A DNA stretch of 62,642 nt, taken from positions 1 to 62,642 of the forward strand of contig URVC01000021.1 in the NCBI GenBank assembly GCA_900551245.1. The letters run 5' to 3'. Within the stretch, counting starts at the first letter, position 1. Every line of letters begins with the position of its first letter. The translations under genes and the position numbers were made by a program. The notes beneath the pieces were generated by a model. It worked only from the letters and a program-made list of their open reading frames with translations, did not search any database and was not told where the DNA came from. Positions 15,572-24,142 of this stretch are shown in pieces. This DNA comes from an uncultured bacterium. Its GTDB lineage: Bacteria; Verrucomicrobiota; Lentisphaeria; Victivallales; Victivallaceae.

Positions 15572-17433
15572 TGCGGCAAGTCCATACACTGGTGATCGGG
15601 TCCGGCGCGGCCGGACTGGCGGCGGCGCTCCGGCTCCGGGAGCTGGGCGTCGAGGATCTTCTGCTGCTTTCGGAGGGGCTGCACCGCGGCACTTCGATCA
15701 ACACCGGCAGCGACAAGCAGACCTACTACAAGCTCGGCATCTACGGGAGCGAACCGGATTCCCCGGTGCAGCTGGCCCATTCGATCTTTGACGGCGGCTC
15801 GGTGCACGGCGATGTGGCGCTGGTGGAAGCGGCGCTTTCGGTGCGCTGTTTCATGCATCTGGTCAATCTCGGAGTGCCCTTTCCGCACGACGAGTTCGGG
15901 CAGTACATCGGGTACAAGACCGACCATGATCCGAAGCGGCGGGCGACCAGCTGCGGCCCGTATACGTCGCGGGAGATGTGCCTCGCGCTGATCCGGGCGG
16001 TGAAGGCGGCGGGCGTGGAGATCGCCGAACGGCGTACCGTCGCCGAACTGGTCACCGTCGACGGACGGGCGGCGGGAGCGATCGCCTTCAACGGCGAGAC
16101 GAAGGAGTTTGAAACCATTCTGGCGGAGAACGTGGTGTTCGCTGTGGGCGGTCCGGGCGGCCTCTACCGCACGAGCGTCTATCCGGCCGGACACTTCGGC
16201 GCGATCGGCCTCGCGCTCAAGGCGGGCGCACTGGCGCAGGGACTGCCGGAGTCGCAGTTCGGACTGGCGTCGATCAAGTTCCGCTGGAACGTCTCGGGCA
16301 CCTACATGCAGGTGCTGCCGCGCTTCATTTCGACGGCGGCGGACGGAGTGAGCGACGAGCGGGAGTTCCTGCTCGACCACTATCCGGACGCCGGCGCGAT
16401 GAATTCGATGATTTTCCTCAAGGGGTACCAGTGGCCGTTCGACGTGCGCAAAGTGCCGGACGGGTCGTCGGAGATCGATCTTCTGGTGCACGAGGAGACG
16501 GTGAAGAAGAACCGGCGGGTCTTTCTCGACTTCCGTTCGAATACGGCGGCGGGGCTGGATTTCGACGCCTTGTCGGAGGAGGCGCGCAATTATCTGGAGA
16601 AATCCGGCGCGCTGTTCGGCACGCCGGTCGAACGGCTCCGCAAGATGAATCCGGGCGCGATCAGCCTCTACGCTGATCACGGCATCGACCTCACCGCCGA
16701 ACCGCTCGAAATCGCCGTCTGCGCCCAGCACAACAACGGCGGCCTGGCCGGAAACATCTGGTATGAATCGGTCAACCTGCCGCACCTCTTCCCGATCGGG
16801 GAGGTCAACGGTTCGCATGGCGTCACCCGTCCGGGCGGAACCGCGCTGAACGCGGGGCAGGTGGGGGCGTTCCGCGCCGCCGAATTCATCGCGGCGAAGT
16901 ACCGCGATTTCACGCTCGACTTCGCCGCGGCGGAGAAGCGGGCGGCCGAGCTGCTTGCGTCGCTCGAGTCGCGGCTGAACGGTACCCGCGACTGGCGGGC
17001 CGACCGGCGCGAACTGCAGGAGCGCATGACCGTCTACGGCGGCCATCTGCGGCCGGTGGAGAAGCTCGACGAGGCGGCGGACGCCGCCCGGAAACTGCTC
17101 GACGCGATGTACCGCGACGGATATCCGAGGGAGGATGCCGAGCACGCGGTGACCAACCTCCAGCTCGCATTTTCGCACTGGCTCTATCTGGAGTCGATCG
17201 CTTTCCAGGCCGCTTCCGGGGCGGGGTCCCGCGGTTCGGCGGCGCTGGTCAATCCGGATGGCTCGCTGATGCCGGAGAATCCGGCGTACCGGAAGTTCGT
17301 GCTGGAGTCCGGAGTCACCGGCGACGCGGTCCGTCTGCGCTGGGTCGACTGCCGGCCGGTGCCGGAGCCGGACGGTTGGTTCGAAAACGTCTGGGCCGAC
17401 TGCCGCGACGGGAGAATCTATGGAACTCTTTGA
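15571..17433 (+). CDS. FAD-dependent oxidoreductase of the fumarate reductase/aspartate oxidase type
   Basis: This 620-residue protein has an N-terminal Rossmann motif GSGAAGLAAALRLRE for FAD. The central region has VFAVGGPGGLYR, and PIGEVNGSHGVTRPGG closes the FAD site, as in succinate dehydrogenase, fumarate reductase and L-aspartate oxidase flavoproteins. It probably oxidises or reduces a C-C bond. ATG 15571 is used; an in-frame GTG lies one codon upstream. It overlaps the XRE-cupin gene by 14 bases. No heme- or FMN-binding extension or signal peptide is visible, so electrons must come from a partner, perhaps the flavin oxidoreductase two genes downstream. Confidence 0.8.
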   Translation: MRQVHTLVIGSGAAGLAAALRLRELGVEDLLLLSEGLHRGTSINTGSDKQTYYKLGIYGSEPDSPVQLAHSIFDGGSVHGDVALVEAALSVRCFMHLVNLGVPFPHDEFGQYIGYKTDHDPKRRATSCGPYTSREMCLALIRAVKAAGVEIAERRTVAELVTVDGRAAGAIAFNGETKEFETILAENVVFAVGGPGGLYRTSVYPAGHFGAIGLALKAGALAQGLPESQFGLASIKFRWNVSGTYMQVLPRFISTAADGVSDEREFLLDHYPDAGAMNSMIFLKGYQWPFDVRKVPDGSSEIDLLVHEETVKKNRRVFLDFRSNTAAGLDFDALSEEARNYLEKSGALFGTPVERLRKMNPGAISLYADHGIDLTAEPLEIAVCAQHNNGGLAGNIWYESVNLPHLFPIGEVNGSHGVTRPGGTALNAGQVGAFRAAEFIAAKYRDFTLDFAAAEKRAAELLASLESRLNGTRDWRADRRELQERMTVYGGHLRPVEKLDEAADAARKLLDAMYRDGYPREDAEHAVTNLQLAFSHWLYLESIAFQAASGAGSRGSAALVNPDGSLMPENPAYRKFVLESGVTGDAVRLRWVDCRPVPEPDGWFENVWADCRDGRIYGTL

Positions 17434-17944
17434 CTTCTCGATCCTCCGCGACCTGCGCAAGAAGGCGAATCTCAACATCGCCGACGTTTCGGCCGAGAGC
17501 GGCGTCGCCGCATCGGTGATTTCGAAACTGGAGCGCAACCGGACCCGGGCCGAGCTGGATACGCTCTACCGGCTCGCGCGGGTGTTCGGCATCACTGCGG
17601 CGGAGCTGCTGAACCTCGCCGAGGCGCGGATCAGCCACCCGCTGAAGGCGACCGAACACCGGTCGGAGGATTTTCTCTTCGAGGAGATCAACTACAAAAA
17701 CATCCGCTGTCTGCACGGCAAGGCGCCGGAAGGGGCGGCGGTGTCGCGGCCGAAGATTCACCGCGACGACTATGAACTCTGCTGGGTGCTCTCCGGGCGG
17801 CTGCGGATCACGCTGCCGTCGGAGCGCTACGAGCTGGCCGCCGGGCAGTCGCTCCAGTTCGACGCACTGCTCGAGCACACCTACCTGGCATTGTCCGATT
17901 GTGAAATTCTCATTCTGCACATTCGAAAGGAGAAAAGGTTCTGA
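17420..17944 (+). CDS. XRE-family regulator with C-terminal cupin domain
   Basis: This 174-residue protein has a Cro/C1-type helix-turn-helix (about residues 8-62: LRDLRKKANLNIADVSAESGV, then ISKLERNRTRAELDTLYRLARV) and a small cupin sensor domain (about 85-170, with VLSGRLRITLP). Proteins of this shape sense a small ligand and control adjacent catabolic genes. It is embedded in the middle of the redox operon, overlapping the gene before and two bases from the gene after, so it is co-expressed with its probable targets. An inverted repeat over the operon promoter may be its site. Confidence 0.88.
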   Translation: MELFDFSILRDLRKKANLNIADVSAESGVAASVISKLERNRTRAELDTLYRLARVFGITAAELLNLAEARISHPLKATEHRSEDFLFEEINYKNIRCLHGKAPEGAAVSRPKIHRDDYELCWVLSGRLRITLPSERYELAAGQSLQFDALLEHTYLALSDCEILILHIRKEKRF

Positions 17945-17946
17945 AA

Positions 17947-19404
17947 ATGGCAGACTATCCCCGCATTCCCACCTTCAAGACCGCCGCGCAGTTCCGGGCC
18001 CACCTGGCGGAAATCGGCGCGGACATCGAAATCGACGATTCGATTCTTGCCGCTCCCGAAAGTCCGCTGGCACAGCCGGTGGAGTATCACGGGCACAAGA
18101 TCGGCAACCGCTGGTGCATCCTGCCGATGGAGGGGTGGGACTGCCTGCCGGACGGGAGTCCGAGCGAACTTACCCGGCGCCGCTGGCTCCACTTCGCCGC
18201 CAGCGGGGCGAAACTGCTTTTCGGCTGTGAAGCGTGCGCGGTGATGGAGTCCGGGCGCAGCAACACCCGGCAGCTGATGATCACGCCGCAGACGATGCCG
18301 GCGCTCCGCCGCCTCCGGGAGGAGATGGTGGCGCTGCACGCGGAGAAGTTCGGCACCGCCGACGACCTTTACATCGGGCTGCAGCTCACCCACTCCGGCC
18401 GGTTCAGCCATCCGCACGACGACGCGAAACTCGAGCCGGTGACCGCCTACGCGCACCCGCTGCTCGACGAGAAGTTCCACTGCTCGGCGGCGGATGTGGT
18501 CTCCGACGAGGAGATTCAGAACATCATCCGCCACTTCATCGACGCGGCGAAGCTGGCGAAGGAGGCGGGATTTGATTTCGTCGACATCAAGATGGCGCAC
18601 GGCTATCTGGGGCATGAGTTCCTGAGCGCCTGGACCCGCCCCGGCGCCTACGGCGGCAGTTTTGAGAACCGCACCCGCTTCTTCCGGGAGATCGTCGAGG
18701 GAATCCGCCGCGAAGTGCCCGGCCTGGAGCTTGGCATGCGTTTCTCGATCTTCGACTGCCTCCCCTTCGAGAAGGGGAAGGACGGCGTCGGCGTGCCGAT
18801 GGAGCGCGGCGATATCGGCGTCGGCCATTACTCCTTTGCGTTCGGCGGCGACGGCACCGGGCTGGGCTGGGATCTTTCGGAGCCGGTCCGCTTTCTGGAG
18901 CTGGCCCATTCGCTCGGCGTGGATCTGGTCTGCACGACGATCTGCAGTCCCTACTACAACCCGCACTTCCAGCGGCCGGCCTACTACCCGGTTTCCGACG
19001 GCTACCTGCCGCCGGAGGAGCCGATTCTCGGCGCGGCCCGCCACATTCGCGCGGTGGCGGAGGTGCGCCGCCGTCTGGAAGGGCGCGGCATGCTCTTCAT
19101 CGGCGCGGGCTACACCTGTCTGCAGGAGTATCTGGTTCCGGCCGGACAGGCGGCGGTGCGTGCCGGGCGGACCGATTTCGTCGGCATCGGTCGGATGGTG
19201 CTCGCCTATCCGGAGCTGTGCGCCGACACGCTGGCCGGGCGTCCGCTGGCGACGCGGCGGATCTGCCGCACCTTCGGGGACTGCACGACCGCGCCGCGCA
19301 ACGGAATGGTTTCGGGCTGTTATCCGCTCGATGAATTTTACAAATGCCGCCCCGAGTGCGCCCGGGTGCGGGAGGTGAAACGCAAACTTGCAGGTGTGAA
19401 ATGA
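17947..19404 (+). CDS. NADH:flavin oxidoreductase of the Old Yellow Enzyme family
   Basis: This 485-residue protein has an OYE-type TIM barrel. Visible are the substrate-pocket region QLTHSGRFS, the core motif FDFVDIKMAHGYLGHEFLS, the NRTRFFREIVEGIR helix and the FMN-phosphate region FVGIGRMVLAYPEL. The family reduces activated C=C bonds with NAD(P)H. The C-terminus has five cysteines within about 35 residues (from ICRTFGDC to CRPEC), in a spacing that differs from the usual 4Fe-4S pattern of 2-enoate reductases but might still bind metal. There is no second NADH-binding module. Its stop overlaps the ThuA-like start. Confidence 0.85.
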   Translation: MADYPRIPTFKTAAQFRAHLAEIGADIEIDDSILAAPESPLAQPVEYHGHKIGNRWCILPMEGWDCLPDGSPSELTRRRWLHFAASGAKLLFGCEACAVMESGRSNTRQLMITPQTMPALRRLREEMVALHAEKFGTADDLYIGLQLTHSGRFSHPHDDAKLEPVTAYAHPLLDEKFHCSAADVVSDEEIQNIIRHFIDAAKLAKEAGFDFVDIKMAHGYLGHEFLSAWTRPGAYGGSFENRTRFFREIVEGIRREVPGLELGMRFSIFDCLPFEKGKDGVGVPMERGDIGVGHYSFAFGGDGTGLGWDLSEPVRFLELAHSLGVDLVCTTICSPYYNPHFQRPAYYPVSDGYLPPEEPILGAARHIRAVAEVRRRLEGRGMLFIGAGYTCLQEYLVPAGQAAVRAGRTDFVGIGRMVLAYPELCADTLAGRPLATRRICRTFGDCTTAPRNGMVSGCYPLDEFYKCRPECARVREVKRKLAGVK

Positions 19405-20060
19405 TTCTCTTTGTCGCAGACGACCACTACAAAACCAGTCCCGGACGCAACACGTACGAGATGATTGCGGCGGAGTATCCGCAGATGAAGTTCTTCGAGA
19501 ACGACTGGAGCTGTTTCACCGCCTTCGATCTCGCGAAGGAGTGCGATCTCTTGATTCTCAACATGATCGCCGACACCTGCGGGCTGCCGGTTCCGGAAGA
19601 GGCCGCGGCGCAGGCGGTGAAGCGCTACTGCGAAGCCGGGAAGAACCTGCTGCTGCTCCACGGCGGCAGCTCCGCCTTCTGGCCGTGGGACTGGTACCGC
19701 GACCTGGTCGGGTTCCGCTGGGTGCGCGGCAACGATCCGGATGGGTTCCCCGCGTCGTTCCATCCGCACGAACCCTACAAGGTGGTGCGCGCCAAATGCC
19801 GCAACCCGCTCGTGGAGAAGCTGATCGAAATGGATCTGCCGCAGGATGAAATCTACACCGGGCTGGAACAGACCCGGCCGATGTGGACGCTGATGACCAC
19901 GACGATCTCCAGCGGCACCTTCCCGCAGTGCACCGAATCGTCCACGCCGTGGGGCGGGCGGGTCATCAACTTCCTGCCCGGACACCTTCCGGCGGTCACC
20001 CGGCACGTCGATTTCGTTGCCAACGTCAAGCTGTTGATCGACGATCTGCTGGCGCGGTAA
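19401..20060 (+). CDS. ThuA-like protein
   Basis: This 219-residue protein starts at ATG 19401, overlapping the previous stop (ATGA). It has the ThuA/class I glutamine amidotransferase-like fold: ILFVADDHYKTSP at the N-terminus, CDLLILNM, then KNLLLLHGGSSAFWPW, and GRVINFLPGHLP near the end. ThuA was named from trehalose/disaccharide use in Rhizobium, often beside oxidoreductases that form 3-keto sugars. The exact reaction is unknown. It is last in the redox operon, before a bidirectional terminator. Confidence 0.8.
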   Translation: MILFVADDHYKTSPGRNTYEMIAAEYPQMKFFENDWSCFTAFDLAKECDLLILNMIADTCGLPVPEEAAAQAVKRYCEAGKNLLLLHGGSSAFWPWDWYRDLVGFRWVRGNDPDGFPASFHPHEPYKVVRAKCRNPLVEKLIEMDLPQDEIYTGLEQTRPMWTLMTTTISSGTFPQCTESSTPWGGRVINFLPGHLPAVTRHVDFVANVKLLIDDLLAR

Positions 20061-20088
20061 CTCCGGGAAACGGAGAATCGCAAGACAG

Positions 20089-20126
20089 AAAAACGGGCTC
20101 CGGCGTTTTGCCGGAACCCGTTTTTT
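20089..20126. terminator. bidirectional intrinsic terminator
   Basis: AAAAACGGG (20089-20097) pairs with CCCGTTTTTT, and inside it TCCGGC pairs with GCCGGA around a GTTTT loop, with one mismatch. The T-run at 20121-20126 ends the plus-strand redox operon, and the A-run on the other side ends the minus-strand malic enzyme gene, whose stop is at 20140. Confidence 0.85.
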
Positions 20127-20139
20127 CTGTTGTGGCGCG

Positions 20140-21474
20140 TCACTTGCGGATGCGGGCGGCCACCGAGGCTTCGTAAGCGGCGAGGTCGTCGATCTTGAGC
20201 TGGGCGACGCCGGTCTGCATCGCCGCTTCGGCCACGCGCATCGCCACGCGGGGCACGACCCGCGGGTCGAACGGCTTCGGGATCACGCAGTCGATTTTCA
20301 GCTTGCCGTCGTTCCCGTCGAACATTCCGGCGGCCGCGTCGGCCGGATAAGCCGCCGCCAGCTGCGCCTTCACCTCCGGCGTGACCGGCTCGGCGGCAAG
20401 TTCGGCGAGCGCCTTCGCCGCCGCGAGCTTCATCGCCTCATTGATGTCGCGGGCGCGGACGTCGAGCGCGCCGCGGAAGATGCCCGGGAAGCCGAGCACG
20501 TTGTTGATCTGGTTGGGGAAGTCGCTCCGGCCGGTGCCGACCACCGCGGCGCCTGCCGCAAGGGCGACGTCCGGGAAGATCTCCGGAACCGGGTTGGCCA
20601 TCGCGAAGATGATCGGATCCTTCGCCATCGAACGGACCATATCGGGCGTGACGCAGTTCGGAGCGGAGAAGCCGAGGAAGATGTCCGCTCCCTTCATCGC
20701 CTCTTCGAGGGTGCGGGCGGAGGTTTCCGCCGCGAACTCCGCCTTCTCCGGGTTGAGATCGGTCCGGCCGCGGTGGATCACCCCCTTGGAGTCGCACATG
20801 ATGAAGTTCTCCCGCTTCGCTCCGGCCGTGAGGTAGAAGCGGCTGCAGGAGATGCCGGCAGCGCCGGCGCCGTTCACGACGAAGCGGCACTCTTCGATCT
20901 TTTTGCCGACGATCTTCAGCGCGTTGAGAATCGCCGCGAGCGAAATGATCGCGGTGCCGTGCTGGTCGTCGTGGAAGACCGGGATGTTCATCTTCTTTTT
21001 CAGCGTCTGTTCCACTTCGAAGCAGGCGGGCGCGCCGATGTCTTCGAGGTTGATGCCGCCGAAGGTGGGTTCGAGCCGTTCAACGGTTTCGATCACCTTC
21101 GCCGCGTCGGTCCGGCCCTTTTCGTTGAACACCTTCCCGAGGCAGAGCGGGACGGCGTCGATGTCGGCGAAGTGCTTGAAGAGCACAGCCTTGCCCTCCA
21201 TCACCGGGAGTCCGGCTTCCGGGCCGATGTTGCCGAGCCCGAGCACGGCGGTGCCGTCGCTGACCACGGCGACGAGGTTGCCGCGCGAAGTGTACTCCCA
21301 GACGTTCTCCTTATTCTCTTTGATCGCCAGGCAGGGCTGGGCGACGCCGGGGGTGTAGGCCAGCGCCAGCTCTTCGCCGGTTTCGCACGGCTTGGTCGGC
21401 ACGACGGCGACCTTGCCGGGCTGCTTGTCATGATGGTAGGCCAGTGCGAGTTTCTTGAGTTCGTCCTGTGTCAT
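20140..21474 (-). CDS. malic enzyme (oxaloacetate-decarboxylating malate dehydrogenase)
   Basis: This 444-residue protein decarboxylates malate to pyruvate with NAD(P). Motifs include YTPGVAQPC and SDGTAVLGLGNIG near the N-terminus, the metal-binding INLEDIGAPACFEVE, and the nucleotide-binding VVNGAGAAGIS. The length matches the short bacterial type without a phosphotransacetylase domain. It ends at the shared terminator. hisF lies 58 bases upstream on the same strand, but the two have no metabolic link. Confidence 0.93.
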   Translation of the reverse strand: MTQDELKKLALAYHHDKQPGKVAVVPTKPCETGEELALAYTPGVAQPCLAIKENKENVWEYTSRGNLVAVVSDGTAVLGLGNIGPEAGLPVMEGKAVLFKHFADIDAVPLCLGKVFNEKGRTDAAKVIETVERLEPTFGGINLEDIGAPACFEVEQTLKKKMNIPVFHDDQHGTAIISLAAILNALKIVGKKIEECRFVVNGAGAAGISCSRFYLTAGAKRENFIMCDSKGVIHRGRTDLNPEKAEFAAETSARTLEEAMKGADIFLGFSAPNCVTPDMVRSMAKDPIIFAMANPVPEIFPDVALAAGAAVVGTGRSDFPNQINNVLGFPGIFRGALDVRARDINEAMKLAAAKALAELAAEPVTPEVKAQLAAAYPADAAAGMFDGNDGKLKIDCVIPKPFDPRVVPRVAMRVAEAAMQTGVAQLKIDDLAAYEASVAARIRK

Positions 21475-21532
21475 AGCGTTCTCCTGTTCTTCTTCGCATG
21501 GGCGCCGCCGCGCCGCTCTTGAAATTGCTGTT

Positions 21533-22303
21533 TCAGCGGTCCGCCGGACGGACCGGAATGTTTTTCGATTGCAGGAACTCCTTCGCCTGCGGAACGGTGT
21601 AGGTGCCGAAGTGGAAAATGCTGGCGGCGAGCACCGCGTCGGCTTTGCCGCGGTCGAGTACTTCGGCGAGATGTTCGAGCGTCCCCGCGCCGCCGGAGGC
21701 GATGACCGGGACGTTTACCGCGGTGGAGACCGCCCGGGTGAGTTCGCAGTCGTATCCGGCGCAGGTTCCGTCGGTATCCATGCTGGTGAGCAGGATTTCC
21801 CCCGCGCCGAGTTCGACGCCGCGCACCGCCCATTCGACCGCGTCGATTCCGGTGTTGCGCCGGCCGCCGTGGGTGAAGACCTCCCAGCGGTTTTCGCCGG
21901 GGACGCGGCGGGCGTCGATCGCGAGAACCACACACTGACTGCCGAACCGTTCGGCGCCTTCGCGGATCAGATCCGGGCGCTGGATGGCGGCGGTGTTGAC
22001 CGAGGTTTTGTCGGCTCCGGCGAGCAGCATCCGGCGGATGTCCTCCGCCGTGCGGATTCCACCGCCGACGGTGAGCGGGATGAACACCTGTTCCGCGGTG
22101 CGCCGGACCACGTCCACCATGGTTTCGCGGGCGTCACTGCTTGCGGTGATGTCGAGAAAGACCAGTTCATCGGCGCCCTGAGCGTCGTATTTCCGGGCGA
22201 TTTCGACCGGATCGCCGGCATCGACCAGATCGACGAAATTGACCCCTTTGACGACGCGGCCGCCGGTTACGTCCAGACAGGGGATGATTCTTTTTGCCAG
22301 CAC
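21533..22303 (-). CDS. hisF: imidazole glycerol phosphate synthase cyclase subunit
   Basis: This 256-residue (beta/alpha)8 barrel makes imidazole glycerol phosphate and AICAR in histidine synthesis, using ammonia from HisH. The start is GTG at 22303, preceded by AGAGGTG; it gives the canonical N-terminus LAKRIIPCLDV with catalytic Asp11, while the longer frame adds 26 non-homologous residues. LAIDARR holds the second catalytic Asp, and VIASGGAG binds phosphate. No hisH or other his gene is in the window. Confidence 0.95.
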   Translation of the reverse strand: MLAKRIIPCLDVTGGRVVKGVNFVDLVDAGDPVEIARKYDAQGADELVFLDITASSDARETMVDVVRRTAEQVFIPLTVGGGIRTAEDIRRMLLAGADKTSVNTAAIQRPDLIREGAERFGSQCVVLAIDARRVPGENRWEVFTHGGRRNTGIDAVEWAVRGVELGAGEILLTSMDTDGTCAGYDCELTRAVSTAVNVPVIASGGAGTLEHLAEVLDRGKADAVLAASIFHFGTYTVPQAKEFLQSKNIPVRPADR

Positions 22304-22472
22304 GGAACACCTCTTGATGAATCGGCTTGTTGCACCATTGATCCGGTAATATATCACCGGTTCGGCTTTTTTGCACGGCAAAAAGCGGGAAAAGGGGGCG
22401 GAAAACTTGCTTTTTCCGGAAATCCGGCTAGTTTAACCCCAGACAAAATCATGACAGGAGGATCTGTTTATC

Positions 22473-22982
22473 ATGGAATTCTATGAAGTGCTGAAAACCC
22501 GCCGGAGCATCCGCTCCTACAAATCCGATCCGGTGCCGGAAGAGGCGCTCCGCCGCATCGCCGAAGCCGCTCAGTGCGCTCCCTCCGCCTGCAACCGTCA
22601 GCCGTGGAAGCTGGTCGCGGTGCGCAACGCCGCGCTCCGCAAGAAAATTTGCGAAGTCTACCGCAATCCATTCCTCGCGCAGGCGCCGGTGATCCTGCTG
22701 GCGCTCGGCAACGCCTCGATGGCGTGGCAGCGCCCCGGCGACGACCATTCGATCGTCGAAATCGATCTCGGCATCATGTTCGAGCACGCCGTCCTCGCCG
22801 CCACGGCGGAGGGGCTGGCCACCTGCTGGATCTGCGCCTTCGAACGGGCGAAGATGGATGCCGCCGCCGGAATTCAGGCGCCGTGGACCGTGCTGGCGGT
22901 CTCTCCGCTGGGCTATGCCGCCGCGGAGCCGACCCCCTACCAGCGGAAACCGTCGGCGGAAACCTTTGAAATCATCGACTGA
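22473..22982 (+). CDS. nitroreductase family protein
   Basis: This 169-residue FMN protein has the family start YEVLKTRRSIRSYKSDPV, then APSACNRQPWKLVAV for FMN binding, and ends with a short region containing PLGYAAAEP. Such enzymes reduce nitro groups, quinones or enones with NAD(P)H; the real substrate is unknown. It has an excellent AGGAGG ribosome binding site. It is first in a plus-strand group with a protein of unknown function seven bases downstream. Confidence 0.88.
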   Translation: MEFYEVLKTRRSIRSYKSDPVPEEALRRIAEAAQCAPSACNRQPWKLVAVRNAALRKKICEVYRNPFLAQAPVILLALGNASMAWQRPGDDHSIVEIDLGIMFEHAVLAATAEGLATCWICAFERAKMDAAAGIQAPWTVLAVSPLGYAAAEPTPYQRKPSAETFEIID

Positions 22983-22989
22983 CGGAGCG

Positions 22990-24108
22990 ATGCCCATGCC
23001 GTTTCAGGAAGCTGTCATCGCCGGGGCGGACTTTACCGCCCGGGTCGCCCCGTCGGGGAAATATGCGTTCACGCTGGAGCTGGAGGGCCGCCCGCGGCTG
23101 CGGACCGGCCGGGTCGGATGCGCCACATTCAGCGAACTTTCCGCTCTGCCGAAGAGCTTCCGCCGCCACGCGTCGAGCGACGGGCTTTCCGCCTCGGTGG
23201 AATCCCGTTCGGTCATCCCTTTCGGCTGTGAATACGAGGTGCGCCGGGAGATCGAACTGTGGGACGGGTGCGGCACGCTGACCGTCGATGTCGCCGCGGT
23301 CAACCACGGTGCGGTCGGCGACCTCTCGCTCGGCGAGGTGAGCTTCCCCGGGCCGTGGACACAGCTGGAGTTCCTCCTCTGGGGCGAAACGGAGTTCCGC
23401 TCCGTGGCGCTGACCGGGGAGGAGCAGGAGTTCCACCATTCGCCGGAAATCCCGGTGATGATCCGCCTCTCCGACGGGGCGGGGTGCGTGGTCGAATTCG
23501 CCGTCGGCAGCGACCTCTGGCGCCACCGGGCGGGATTCCGCACCCCCGGCGCGGCGGGGGAGTTTACGCTTGCCGGCAATGCGGAGGAGGTGCGGTTCAC
23601 CCGTCAGATTCTCCGCTACGAGCCGGAGACGGAGCCGGAGAAGCGCCCGTGGCGGTTCTCCAACCTCATCGCCTGGCGTTCCGGGCGCGATGCCGACGCG
23701 GAACCGGCCGGGGAACGGGTCGATCTCGCCGCCGCGAAGCTGCCGGATTCCGGCTGTCGGGTTCCGGTGAAAGGGGGAGGCGTTGCCGGTCTGCCCTGCC
23801 TCGCCTCGCCGGCGGGGCGGAAGTTCATCCGCAACCTGGTGCGCCGCGCCTCCGGCAGCCTGGTGCTCACCGGTGCGGCGCCGGAGCTCTGTCTCGATGC
23901 CGCCCACCTCGGCCGGGCCGGGAGAGGGGAGCTGGAGCACTTCGATCTGGAGGATTACTTCGCCTTCTACCTCTGGGGCAACCACCAGCTCGCCGGGCGG
24001 GGGGATTCCTTCACCATGCTCCCGGCGCCGGAATGCCGGTTCGCCGGTTCGGCGGCGGTGAAAAATCTCGGCCGGGCGCCGCGGACGCTCCTGCCGGCAG
24101 AAGAGTGA
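22990..24108 (+). CDS. protein of unknown function, beta-rich
   Basis: This 372-residue protein starts at ATG 22990 (a second ATG follows at 22996), seven bases after the nitroreductase stop. No family is recognised. The sequence alternates short hydrophobic strands with charged turns, lacks a signal peptide or membrane helices, and has no obvious catalytic motif. A beta-sandwich or mutarotase-like fold is possible, and the next gene is a hexose-6-phosphate mutarotase, so a carbohydrate link is plausible but unproven. Confidence 0.7.
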   Translation: MPMPFQEAVIAGADFTARVAPSGKYAFTLELEGRPRLRTGRVGCATFSELSALPKSFRRHASSDGLSASVESRSVIPFGCEYEVRREIELWDGCGTLTVDVAAVNHGAVGDLSLGEVSFPGPWTQLEFLLWGETEFRSVALTGEEQEFHHSPEIPVMIRLSDGAGCVVEFAVGSDLWRHRAGFRTPGAAGEFTLAGNAEEVRFTRQILRYEPETEPEKRPWRFSNLIAWRSGRDADAEPAGERVDLAAAKLPDSGCRVPVKGGGVAGLPCLASPAGRKFIRNLVRRASGSLVLTGAAPELCLDAAHLGRAGRGELEHFDLEDYFAFYLWGNHQLAGRGDSFTMLPAPECRFAGSAAVKNLGRAPRTLLPAEE

Positions 24109-24142
24109 CGTTTTGATGTGTACAGAAAGGAATTTTGATACG

